Assembly (NCBI RefSeq): GCF_958298935.1
Contig: NC_084924.1
Span: 19,441,819 to 19,505,818 of the forward strand
Reading direction: 5' to 3'
DNA: 64,000 nt
From: Phragmites australis
Lineage: Eukaryota > Streptophyta > Magnoliopsida > Poales > Poaceae
The notes beneath the pieces were generated by a model. That model was not told the DNA's origin. It searched no databases and saw only the letters and a list, made by a program, of their open reading frames with translations. Shown one piece after another: positions 11,875-23,673 of this stretch (its first letter is position 1; each line of letters begins with the position of its first letter). The position numbers and the translations under genes were made by a program.

Positions 11875-12171
11875 AGGTGTGATTGGTTGCCCACATGGGT
11901 CTAGCCCACATGGACCGTATATGTAGGCTGAGGGGAAGCAGGATGAGCGGAGTCATATTTGGTAAGAACAATAGTGTTTGGATGGTTTTATCTATCTGGA
12001 CAGGCTGAGCTTAGATTCTATTTGGTTGACCAAATCTGAAGCCGCATGAGCGGAAGCAAGAGTTGAAACTGTGATTGGTTGCCCGCATACAAATGATTTT
12101 GTGACACTGATAAGTGGGCTCGCCTGCATGAGCGAATGCAGGCTCCGAACCCGCAGGCCAGGCTAAGGAGG
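11875..12171. mobile_element. Left part of a MITE-like element split by the Copia insertion
   Basis: The segment starts aaggtgtgattggttgc and contains the phrase gattttgtgacactgataag followed by tgggctcgcctgcatgagcg. A relative at 52498-52923 has the same start and the closely similar phrase attttgtgacactaacaagt. The matching right end, reading gcaagcaaccaaat, lies beyond the Copia element at 25410-25426. No protein is encoded, so this is a non-autonomous DNA element. Its superfamily (hAT or PIF-like) is not settled because I could not fix the target duplication. Confidence 0.65.
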
Positions 12172-13835
12172 TGAAAGGATCGAATGGCCCAAGAGGGGGG
12201 GTGAATTGGGCGCTAATTAAAACTTCTACCGCTTTCTAAAACAAATAACAACCTTAGCCTATATAAAAGTGAATGCAACTATGTGATTTAAACTAGGACA
12301 AGGCAACTAAACAAACAAAATAACTAAGAGAGAGAACGGTAAAGAAAGACTTGCAAGAACAAAGATACTCAAAGTGAAATGCGGGAATGTAAATAGTTCG
12401 AGAAGAGAACACCAATTTTTTTCCGAGGTTTCGAGAAGTTGGCACTTCCCCCTAGTCCTCGTTGGAGCATCCACCAAGGATGTAGCTCCCCCTTGAGTCA
12501 CCAAGACTCAAGTGCTCCCTCTTGATTGCCCCTTCTCCATCTCCGGATTGGCGGGCATCAAACCAAGTAGTCATCTCTTCCCGAGGCTCCCACAAGTCCT
12601 CCAAGAGCTCACCGAGAACACCTCCGATCACCAAGACCGTCTAGGTGTTGCCAACCACCAAGAGTAACAAGCTTCAAGCTTCACTTGACAAAGACCAAGC
12701 CTAGACAACAGCTAGATGCACACTTGTTACTCTCCAAGCACTAAAGATGTCCTTAATCTTCAACTAAGAACTTGGAATTAACACAAGTGCTCTCTCTTGC
12801 TTCTAAATGACAAACCAAGTGTATGAGCTACTACAGGGTCGCAAGAGCCACTTATGAGTCCAAATGAGTGGGTATTTATAGGCTAAGGATCAAGAATTAG
12901 CCGTTGCCTAACAACCCAGAATTTTTCTTAATGCTGGAAGGTCCGGTGTGAATAACTCTCTCCACATCGGAATATCCAGTGCTAATACACCAGACAGAAT
13001 AGCCGTTAACTGTTCCATTAGCCGTTAAAGCTCCGGCGTTTCATCCGGACTAATGCTGGATCATCCAGCGCATTGAAACCGGCCAGATGATAGTTTGCAA
13101 CCTTTTTGTATAAAATCATTCGGTGTTTACTCTTCAGTACGCCGGACCATCCGGCGTGTAGAATCAAGCCAAGACTGCACTGCAAAGATTGCTCCGGCGA
13201 TCTCACCACCTGAACATCGGACCATCTGGCGTGGACTTCAACAATTTTTCAACTCAGAACTCTTAGGAAATTGCTCCGGTGCTGACAACAATTTTGGCAC
13301 TGGACCATCCTGGATAAGCTAGAGAATTTTGCTGACCTCGACCAAAGTAAACTCCGGTGAGTACACTCTTCATACAGAGGATCATCCGGTGTGTTGAATA
13401 TTCGTTGAATTCATCCAATTCAAACAATCTTGAGTTCTAACTTCTTGGACACTCAACCAAAAGCTTGTATGAGCTACCTAGCTCTAGAGATTCACAAGTA
13501 TGCATCAACTGTATCTAGACTCACCTAGGTCAAGCTATAACTCTTAACCCCCCTTTATAATACGGTCAAAAGACTAAAAAGAAATAGAACCTATACTACT
13601 CTAAGTGTCCTTCATCTCCTTATGACACTTAGAACTAGAAGATCCTTAATCTTCATGCACATGTCCTTTGATCGTCCATATAAGCGCTTAAAGGGCCAAG
13701 AGTATCAAAGCATCATTGTGAACTAAGTTTTTTCTTTTTCTTTGATACCGTTCAAAGCAAATATGTTAGTCACAATGATACGGTTGTCATTAATCACCGA
13801 AACTCTTACCACTTACCTAGGGCCTAGATGCTACA
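12172..13835 (-). repeat. 3' LTR of the Copia element
   Basis: 1,664 bp, nearly identical to 23674-25327. It carries about 10 bp extra near 13087 (agatgatagtttgc) absent from the other copy. Substitutions are scattered, a few percent by eye, and many are C/T or G/A differences, so the insertion is not brand new. Confidence 0.95.
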
Positions 13836-13851
13836 ATCTCCCCCTTTTTGG
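13836..13851 (-). other. Polypurine tract of the Copia element
   Basis: On the minus strand the tract reads accaaaaagggggagat and directly abuts the 3' LTR, the expected site of plus-strand DNA priming. Further tccccc-type tracts occur near 14123, 14187 and 14207, as described for Sireviruses, which carry multiple PPTs. Confidence 0.9.
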
Positions 13852-14253
13852 TGATTGATGACAACACATACGAGAAGTAGAGATATGAAATTGAAGAGCA
13901 CCCTACCAAACTATGCAATTATCGGCATATATCAATTAAGCAAGAGAAATTGTAGCGCTACAACGACCTGTCATGCTAGTATAAATAAGAATTATGCGCG
14001 CATGAAAATAAACACAATGTAATGACAAGCGAAACACATCCATATACAGAACCAAATAGCCTGTCATTACATCAAAAACCATAAGATCCAACAATCCGAA
14101 CCTAACTACCCAAAAACCTAAGCTCCCCCTGAATCAAAACCTCACTAGACTCTCCAGCTACTCTCTCTCTACCAACTTCTCTACCAACTCCCCCTATAAC
14201 TAGACTCTCCCCCTTTGGCATCGAAGCACCCAAAAGAGGAAACTAGGGCACGA

Positions 14254-16461
14254 CTAAGCATCCGGAGCTAGAGGAGACTGAGGACCCGACGCTGCCGAAG
14301 AAGGTGCCACGACGAACTGAGAGCCGTCGACCTTGGAGTCTGAGCTGGACGGACTGTGAACCACAGCTACTGTCACCTCATCAATCTGATGCTGTACTGA
14401 CTGAAGAGTAGCATCGGGCTCATCAAGAGCAGGCTCAGTGACTGAAGGAGGCACGACTGGCTGTTACTGCTCGGTAACTGTCGGCTGTGGAGTATCCTCG
14501 AAGCGCAGAGGACCAGTGGGCAGAGGTGAAGTCAATGACGGTAACACTGGCCTCTGAGATGTCCCGACAGGCTCTGAGAGAACTCCGGTGGCCAAAAGAG
14601 CTAAGAGTGGAAAGCTGGACTCCGGAGTACTGAGTAGACTAGTGCTGCTGCCAGGGAGGGGACTGGGGACTGGAGCTAGTGCTGGCAACTGCTGCCCTGG
14701 CTGCTGGAGCAAAAATGAGAATAACCGAGTGTTGTTCTCCCTGTCGGCCAACAGAGCCAGCTGCTGCTGCTGAAGGGCTGCAAGCATGGCCTGCTACTGC
14801 TGCTGGAGAGACTGGATAATCAGTGTCTGCTGCTCCTGCTGGCGAACGAAATCAGCCTGATACTTCAACTGCCTCTCCTCCTGGGCTGCCTGCTGCTGAA
14901 GGATCATCTGCTGCTGTTGCACCATCATCTGCTGCTGCATCATCTGCTGCTGCTGCAAAAACCGAGAAAATTCTGAAGACTGTGTAGCAGGAGGTGGCAC
15001 TGGGGGGTCGTCTCAGGTGCTGAAGGAAGAGACACTGAAGGCTATGCACCCTGAGTAGACCCGCCTGCCTCGTGGTCGTGACGATGTGGGAGAGGTGGCA
15101 AGAACTCCTGATCCTCGGAGTCCGAGTTACTGTCAGAGACTACGTCGAAGAATGCCTGTGGTAACTCAGCCTCGGCCATCCTCAGCAGCCACTCTCTCTC
15201 TCTCCTCAGGTGGGATCTACTCCTGAGCGTTAGCCATCGCTCGCTGACCACGACGCCTGTCAGTAGGAGGAGCTGGAGCATACACCTTGAAGGACCGAGA
15301 AGACTCGTAAGCCTCAAAGAACTCTGGGGGTCTGGTGGTTTGAGCAAGCAAGAAAGATATGATATGAGCATATGGCTGCTGTCTGACCATCATTATCCCA
15401 TCAGCGATCACATCCTCGATCTCACATAGAATGAAGTCCACAGTATCAAACGGCTGGTGAGTGAAGATGGATAGAATCAGCCACTGCTGAAGACTGGTGA
15501 TCGACTCTGCGTTCCCAATCCTCGGTAGCAAGCTATGCCTCAGAGCATTGTGAATGACTCGCACCTCCGGTATCAGCATATCTGGCAGTCTCCGAGAACC
15601 GGGAGGGAACGGCGGCCTGAACAGAGGTCGGATCTGGTCATCCGTCGGGAAGATCCCTCCAGTCAGACCACGGCAAGGAGCGCTGGTTCCTGGATAGACA
15701 ATCTCGTGCAAACTCCTGTCAGACTCCTGCAGCCTCAAAGCCTCGAGAATATCGGTCCTGTACAGCCTCTGAAACTCTCCCTAGAACATGAACTGCACAA
15801 AGGATCTGTCCTCTGCGATCCAAGCTGTAGCATAGAAGACTCTCACCCAATCCTCAACATAGTGGTCTACATCTGTCAGCAAATCTGTAAGGCCTGGAAT
15901 CGAGTCAAAGTGGCACCTCACATCTGCTCCCCCTGCAGCTATCCCCATATACCTCCAGTTGAGCATCTTGTGAACGCTCAAGCTGACCTTCAGATTCTGA
16001 TATGAAACAAAGAAGCTCTCCTGCAGGAGGGTATGGAACCTCGGGTCTGCTCCCTCTTCTCTCTCCTCAGGAAACCACTCGTCAATAGGTACAAACTGCA
16101 GCTTCTTGACTTTTGGTGACTTATAGGAAGTCAAGTCACGCAAACGTCTCTCTGCCCGTGGCTGAGGCTCCCCAGACTGCTGCTGCTGCTCCTCCTCCTC
16201 CTCGGTCTCCGGCTCCTTACGAGCCCACTTCCGGCTGCCTGATTGGCCAGAAGGCGTCGATCTCACCCCTCTAGCGGAACGGGAGCGAGTGGATCGACGC
16301 ATAGGAGTAGCGGTGTCTCTGATCTCAAACCCCTGCCCCTGCTACTGCCTATTGTAGGCATCCACTGCTGCATTTGCTCTCTCCCACTCCTTCTCAGTCG
16401 GAGTCCTCTTAGCCTTCTCAACAACCATGCCCTTACCCTTGTCAGTGCGCTCACGACCCAT
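14254..16461 (-). pseudogene. Third ORF (env-like / additional ORF) of the Sirevirus-like element
   Basis: The ORF lies between the RNase H end and the 3' LTR, in the sense direction. It starts at the ATG at 16461 (MGRERTDKGKG). The N-terminal half is basic then acidic (ETEEEEEQQQQ). It is followed by a folded-looking part (WRYMGIAAGGADVRCHF, SLQQWLILSIFTHQPFDTVD), an acidic patch (SDSNSDSEDQEF), a Gln-rich segment at 14800-14990 and a Pro/Ser-rich tail. In-frame stops lie at 16342, 15781, 15217, 14791 and 14461. The stretch 15042-15230 reads in another frame, implying two compensating indels. Sireviruses often carry such a third ORF, called env-like; no membrane segment or signal peptide is evident here. 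Function unknown. Confidence 0.7.
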
Positions 16462-18281
16462 CTGAATAGATGAAAGATAATGACGAGATGAGCGAACGCA
16501 TTGGGTTTATGAAATTTTCAAGAAAAGAGCCGCAAACATACCCTAAGCATGTAAAAGATGTGAAAATCAACAAACATGCAAGGATTAGGATTACGACACA
16601 AGGGAATTGATCAATTTGCAGAGTATTTGAGCCAAATTTGAGCAAATTGATCAAAAAGACAAGAATTTAAGGCAATATTGGATGAACTTGACAAATTTAG
16701 CAATTGAAGCTCAAAAATTATGAACATGTCCTCAATTTATGATAATTGAAAGTCAATTGTCACAAATTGCAAGAATTTGACTCAGATTTGCATGAATATG
16801 GATGAGATTTGCATGAATTTGCTTGGATTTGCATGAATTTGACCAAATTTAGCACAAATCGATGAACATGTACTCAATTCATGACAATGAGTGGGAATTC
16901 AAGCTAATGAAACAAAGTTTGCCTTAGATTAATCAAGATTTGAAAGAAATTTGAGCAAATTTAGACAAAATTGAATTGAATTGATCTAGGGTTTGGCACA
17001 TTTGAGAAATTTTGATTGAAATTTGTGTTCACCACTGCTAAATGGATGTAGAGGCCAGCGGTGAGGGAGGACCTTATCGGAGAAGTCGGCCGGTGGCGCT
17101 GGACCACGGCGGCGTGGAGAGAAAGCCAGCGCAGGACAGGAAGACGGCGCTGGGGCACGGGGGCGCGGAGAGGAAAGCAGTGTTGGAGCACGGTGGCGCG
17201 GAGAGCAAGGCGGTGCCGGAGCTCAGCTCGTCGGCGAGAACGAGCGGCAGCGAGGGAGAAAACAGAGAAGAGGCCGCAGTCGGCCGATGGAACGCTCTTA
17301 TGACAGGCGGGGCCAGCTCAAATTTGTGAACGCCGAAAGATCCATTGATTTAGGAACCGAACGCCGGAAAGACACTGGATCAAAAATTCCCGAGAGCATT
17401 CGACCCAGTTGTGAACGCCGGATAGTCCGGTGACGAGGGCACTGAACACCGGATAAACGCCGGAACAAATTTTCCAGAGAGCACTCCATACTGCCCAAAA
17501 ACATCTTCTGCACGCCAGAAGTTCCTCTGAGGCATGTACTGAACGCTGGACCTTCCGGTGCATATCCTTTTGAGCTCTTTTTCATTAAACTGACCGGAAG
17601 ATCCGGTGATAACTTCGAGCAGATGCCGGATCATTCGGTGATAAAAAACTGAGCTGAACTAAAATCTCTCACTGCGTCCAAATTTCATATAACCACTCAA
17701 CAAAAAACACATATTTGGACCAGTTTGAGTGAAATCTTTACCCTCTCAAACACTCATTTGCAAATATATGCCAAAAGGCTTTACCATATATAGTTTTTCG
17801 AAATAGGCAACTAAGGACCAAAGAAAGAGGGAGAAAATTCCAAATGAAATGTTTGAGTCACATTACCTATGAACTTAAAGATTAAGGCTTTAAATTCGTT
17901 AGGTCATGGCACAATAGGCATTAAGCATTTATATCAATTTAAGCACACTTATAGAGTTGTATGTTCACATCAAGAATGAACAACAAACTCAAAGAGTGAT
18001 ATTCTCTTTTGTGATCTCTCTACCGCCAATGCTTATGTAATGCAAGACATATGCATGAAAGTAAACATGAGTGCATATTATATGACATGTGAATGCGAGG
18101 CATAAAATTTATCTATCTTGTCATATTACTTCCTTTCTCAAGCTTCTTCATGGTGAACCCAACAACATGCCTTGAGAAAAAAAAAACTAGAGATCCACCA
18201 TCTCAAGCAAAACCCGCGTTCACCACTATCTTGAGAAGGTCAGACAAGCTCCTATTATGAATGCATCTACATGACAAGGCA
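16462..18281 (-). other. Non-coding internal region of the Copia element
   Basis: There is no coding signal between pol and the third ORF. The section 16640-16990 is AT-rich with repeated tttgcatgaatttg phrases. The section 17040-17300 is GC-rich. The section 17320-17640 is dense in the same ccgga ... tccgg palindromes found in the LTRs. The section 17700-18280 is plain AT-rich sequence. The spacer is unusually long for a Copia element. Confidence 0.7.
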
Positions 18282-21200
18282 TCACATAACATTAAAAGCA
18301 TCGATCACATTTAGTTCATTTCGCAATCTACTAAAAGTGGCTTCATCTAGAGGTTTAGTGAAGATATCCGCCAATTGATCTTCCGATCGAACACTACTAA
18401 GAGAGATATCATTATTAGCCACATGGTCTCTTAGGAAGTGATGACGGATATCAATGTGCTTTGTGCGAGAGTGTTGAACGGGATTGTTAGCAATTTTTAC
18501 GGCACTCTCATTATCACAAAGGAGTGGAACCTTCTCTAGACGAACACCAAAGTCTAACAAGGTTTGCTTCATATAGAGGATTTGAGCACAACATGCTCCG
18601 GCGGCAATGTATTCCGCTTCTGCTGTGGACAAGGCTACCGAGTTTTGCTTCTTAGAACTCCATGAGACTAGGGATCGCCCTAGCAAGTGGCACCCATCCG
18701 AAGTACTCTTGTGATCCACACGGCATCCGGCAAAGTCCGAATCCGAGTATCCCAGGAGTAGGAAACTAGTGCCTTTCGGGTACCACAAGCCTATGCTAGG
18801 TGTATGCTTTAGGTATCTAAGGATTCTTTTTACCGCGCTAAGATGTGATTCCTTAGGATTAGCTTGAAAGCAAGTGCACATGCATACACTAAACATAATA
18901 TCAGGCCTAGATGTGGCAAGGTAAAGGAGTGACCCAATCATAGAATGATAGAGTTTTTAGTCAATGGATTTACCCGTTTCATCCAAGTCGAGATGTCCAT
19001 TTGTAGGCATGGGGGTCTTGATTGGCTTGCACTCATCCATCTTAAACTTCTTGAGGATATCCCTCGTGTACTTCTCTTGATGGATGAATGTCCCTTCCTT
19101 CAATTGCTTGATTTGAAATCCAAGAAAGTAGTTTAGCTCATCAATCATCGACATCTCGAACTCCCTAGACATCATGTCACCAAATTCCTTGCAAAACTCT
19201 TTGTTAGTTGAACCAAACATTCTATCATCAACATAAATTTGACACAAGAAAAGCTCATTGTCGATGATCTTTGTGAACAATGTGGTGTCCACCCTCCCGA
19301 TCTTGAATCCTTGGTTGATGAGGAAGTCACGTAGGCGTTCATACCAAGCTCGTGGGGCTTGCTTGAGTCCATAAAGCGCCTTGACCAACCTATAAACATG
19401 ATTAGGATATTTAGGATCTTCGAAACTGGGGGGTTGTTCAACATAAACGAGTTCATTAATAAGGCAATTTAAGAATGCACTTTTCACATCCATTTGATAA
19501 AGCTTAATGTTATGATGTGAAGCAAATGCAAGAAGGATGCGGATGGCTTCAAGCCTTGCCACGGGAGCGAATGTTTCGCCAAAATCCAAACCTTCAACTT
19601 GTACAAAACCTTGTACGACAAGTCTTGCCTTGTTGCGTACCACCACACCATGTTCATCTTGCTTGTTGCGGAAGACCCACTTGGTTCCAATCACATTCTT
19701 GTCTTGAGGACTCTCTTCAAGTATCCATACCTCATTGTGAGTGAAGTTGTTAAGTTCTTCTTGCATTGCCAACACCCAATCCGGATCTTTGAGAGCCTCA
19801 TCTACATGTGTGGGTTCTGAACAAGAGACAAACGAGTAATGTTCACAAAATGAAGCACACTGACGAGAGCGAGTTTGTACTCCCCTAGATGGACTCCCAA
19901 TGATCAAGTCAATCGGGTGATCCTTGGAAATGTGTGTATGCTTCACTTGTGGTTGTTGAGGTGTATCTTGTGGTGGTCCAACATCCTGAGCTTGAGCTTG
20001 AGCTTCCTCTTGAGAGATATAGACGTCATGTGAAGGAAGTGGTTGATCATCCTTGTCTTCATTTTTATCAACTTGGGGTGCCATAGAGGTGTGCGGAATT
20101 AAAGTAGAGGGTACATCTTCATCATCATCCTTAGGCTTGATATCTCCAATTGCCATATTCTTCATTGCATCTCTCAAGGGTTCATCACCTACATCATCAC
20201 AAGAAATACCTTCTCCTTGGGGGCCATTAGATTCATCAAACTCCACATCACAAGTTTCTTCAACAAAACCGGTGGCATTGTTGAATACTCGATATGCTTT
20301 GGAGTTTGATGCATAGCCAACAAGAAAACCAACATCACAACGTTTTTTAAACTTGCCTAGGCGTTCCTTTTTCTTGTAGATGAAGCACTTACACCCGAAC
20401 ACCCGGAAGTAAGAGACATTGGGTTTTCTCCCAATGAGAAGCTCGTATGGCGTCTTCTTCAATAGTCGGTGGAGGTACACTCGGTTAGATGCATGATACA
20501 CCGTATTGATTGCTTCCACCCAAAACTTCTCCGGCGTACCATACTCATCCAACATTGCTCTTGCAAGCGTGATCAAGGTCTTGTTCTTCCTCTCCACCAC
20601 GCCATTTTGTTGAGGAGTGTAGGTGGATGAAAACTCATGCTTGATGCCTTTATCATCGCAAAAATCTTCAATTTGAGTGTTCTTGAACTCCGTGCCATTG
20701 TCACTCCGGATCTTCACAAGTGTGGACTCAAACTCATTTTGAGCCCTCTTTGCGAACTTCTTGAAGATCCCAACGGTCTTGCCCTTGTCATCTAGAAAGA
20801 AAGTCCAAGTGTATCTTGTATAATCATCAACAATGACAAGACAATATAGATTACCACCAAGACTTTTGTAGGTAGTTGGTCCGAAGAGGTCCATATGTAT
20901 AAGCTCCAAGGGTCTTGATGTAGACATCATGGACTTGTATGAATGAGAACTTGCAACTTATTTTCCCACTTGGCAAGCACTACACAACTTGTCCTTATCG
21001 AAAACCACGTCCTTCAAACCAACCACCATTCCATTCTTGAATACCTTCCTTAGTTGGCTCATCCCAATGTGTGCAAGTCGACGATGCCAAAGCCAACCCA
21101 CAGATGTCTTGGTGAAGAGGCACGTAGTCAAGCTAGCTTCATTAGAGGAAAAATCCACAAGATAGATATGCCCATGTCTAAAACCTTTAATGATTAGATC

Positions 21201-21518
21201 ATTATGCTTCTTGTTAGTTATGACAACATCAACATCACTAAATAAGCATGTGAAGCCTAGATCACATAGTTGAGCTACGGAGAGCAAATTGAAGCTAAGC
21301 GACTCTACTAAAAGAACATTAGAAATAGAGAGATCATTTGAGATAGCCACCTTACCCAAACCTACAACATTTTCCTTAGAGTTATCACCAAATGTGACTT
21401 TATCATGATCACCCACTTCATCTTCTAGACAGGTGAACATCGTTACATTGCCGGTCATATGTTGTGTACATCCGCTATCAAGCACCCAATGTTTTCCACC
21501 GGCTTTGTAGTTCACCTA
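18282..21518 (-). pseudogene. Copia pol: protease, integrase, reverse transcriptase, RNase H
   Basis: The product processes gag-pol, integrates the element and copies its RNA in virus-like particles. Seen in order: protease with WVLDSGCTQHMT (21460s); GAG-pre-integrase zinc finger WHRRLAHIG ... CSACQVGK; integrase with Asp14, Asp77 and Glu113 of the 20930 frame, a D-D-35-E spacing; GKPF-like region; reverse transcriptase with YVDD at residues 566-569 (19224-19235); RNase H with YSDSDFAG, STAEAEYIA and LCDNESAVK; end DAFNVM. The frame is continuous but interrupted by a TAG at 21516, a TAA at 20958 and a TAA at 18957, each where Gln is expected. Apart from these, the catalytic residues look intact. 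Confidence 0.95.
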
Positions 21519-21529
21519 CACACATGGGA

Positions 21530-23625
21530 TCAAGCTTTTTGTTTAGGTACCCAACCAAGTTTGGTACCTTTCATGTGAGACACAAGAGATTTAGGCACCC
21601 AAAGTTGCCTAGGAAGCTTGCCCTTAGCTTGAGTTCTAATGAATTTTGCCATGATTTTACCACTTTTAAGCTTATGCAATAGAAAGTGATGATCATTAAA
21701 CATGGACTTGTATTTAGAAGGCAAAATAGGAAGGGGTTTAGTCGGAATTGGACACTCCCTTGTGTGGTGTCCGGTGACTTGACATTGTTGGCAATATGAA
21801 CCAACTTCCGTGATGAAACAATTTTTGATCTCTGGTGTCTTCATGACCCTTTTTACCGGGTTAGGGAAGCATCCAAGTCCTTTCTTGTTGTAGTATAAAG
21901 CATTCTTCATGAGAATTTCCTTGTACTTGTACTCCCCCTTAGTTAACCGGGCCACACAAGACTTGAGACTTGCAACCTCACTCTCAAGCTCTTGCTCCCT
22001 TGCATGGTTAGTCTTAGAGGATGATGTAACATCACATGAACAGGAGCATGGTATATCAAGAAGGTCATCACAAGAGGTAGATGCATTGACCTTAACTACA
22101 TCAATATCAACCAATTCATTCAAGCTACGATCAATGGCATCATAAGCATACTCAAGTTCTTGGTGTTTGTATATCAAGCCATTATGCTCAAGTTTTAGCT
22201 TGTAGTTACTAGCCTCAAGAGACTTGCTAGATGCAACTACTTCATCATGTTTCTTAAGCAAATTATTGTATTTAGCAAGCAACTCATCATGACTAGAACT
22301 AAGCATAGAATTAGCATTTTCAAGAGACTTGATTTTAGCCTTTTGCCTTTTGATAATAGTAGCATAGTCATTCATTAGCTTAGATAGATCATTAGGAGAA
22401 AGACCATCATCATCACTACTATCATCTTCCTCACTACTCACCTTGTTGTTACCTTTTGCATGAGGCACATAGGTGGTGGAGGTAGAGGTGGATCATCATT
22501 GACGATGGCGAGACCCGCGAAGTTGTTGTCTTCATTATCACTTGAATCATCACTTGAGCTTTCACCGGAGACCCATTCACCAACAATGTAGGCCTTGTGT
22601 CCTCCACCCTTCTTGTTGAAGAGCTTTTTCTTCCTCTTGTCTTGATCCTTCTTCTTGTGCTTGTCCTCATCCTCAATTGTATCAAACTTCTTGGACTTGT
22701 TCTTGTTTCTCTTGTCGGGATGAGGGCAATCATATGATATGTGACCAAGGTTACCACAATTGTAGCACTTCTTCTTGTCTCTGTCACCGAACTTGTCAAA
22801 TTTCTTTGAGCGAAATTTGTTCTTCTTGGGATCATAGTTGTAGCCCTTCTTTTGAAACTTAGAGATAGTCCTTGTGGTTCTTCTCATGAGAAAAGCAAGC
22901 TCGGTGTCGGAGTCATCATCATCATCTTCATCATTATCATCATCTTCATCGCTTTCACTTGATGATGGAAGCTTCATCTTCTTCTTCTTGTTGTCAACCA
23001 TCTTTGCTTTGAGAGCAAGGTTTTTCTTGGATGATGACTCATGATCTCCAAACAAGAACATCTCATGAGCACATATCTTTCCCACAGTATCGGTAATGGT
23101 CATGTCATTGATGTCCCTTTCATGAAGAAGAGAGATGACAATGTTGTATTGCGGCTTGGGAAGCACCATCAAGATCCTACGAATAATATCTCCATCGGAC
23201 AATTGGGTGAGTTCAAGGGAATTGATTTCTTCCACAAGCATGTTCATACGAGAATACATGTCATTGCATAATTCATTTGGAAACATCTTGAATTGATTAA
23301 GAGCATTCATAAGCACATGATATGTTTCCTCACGAATTCTCCTAGAATCCTCATGAATTTCACAAAGAGCGGTCCAAATGTCATGAGCGAATTCTTTGCT
23401 TCTAACTCTAGAGAAAACTTATTCACTAATTCCCTCAAATATAGCATTCTTTGTCTTAGCATTCCACCTAACTTCTTGTTCGGTAAAAGGTTGATCAAAC
23501 CCAACAGAGGTGGCTTGCCAACACTCAGGGGAAATAGCCTCAAGATAGCTCACCATGCGAACTTTCCAATAGGCAAAGTTCTTTCCCTCGAACCTTGGAA
23601 CGCTACTTCTACTCCCTGGGGCCAT
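21530..23625 (-). pseudogene. Copia gag (Sirevirus type)
   Basis: Gag forms the virus-like particle and packages RNA. It starts at the ATG at 23625 (MAPGSRSSVPRFEGKNFAYW), 49 bases inside the 5' LTR. A TAA at 23419 interrupts it after ISE. The frame then continues through a UBN2-like region (SRRIREETYHVLMN), an acidic stretch and a CCHC knuckle (CYNCGNLGHISYDC). A frameshift near 22455 leads into the second part (21530-22468): a long coiled coil with repeated LEN/LEAS phrases and a second knuckle-like CQQCQVTGHHTREC. A further one-base slip in an A run near 21536 separates it from pol. The large coiled-coil extension is typical of Sirevirus gag. Confidence 0.9.
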
Positions 23626-23659
23626 TTCTCTAGGATTTTAAGCCTATCAAGAGCACGAG

Positions 23660-23671
23660 GCTCTGATACCA
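23660..23671 (-). other. Primer binding site for initiator-Met tRNA
   Basis: The minus strand reads tggtatcagagc two bases inside the 5' LTR. This is the classic plant Copia PBS, complementary to the 3' end of initiator-methionine tRNA. Confidence 0.95.
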
Positions 23672-23673
23672 AT

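Noticed and set aside
17042..17634. Overlapping frames on both strands in the Copia spacer
   Set aside because: They arise from GC-rich and palindromic repeats inside the non-coding part of the retroelement.
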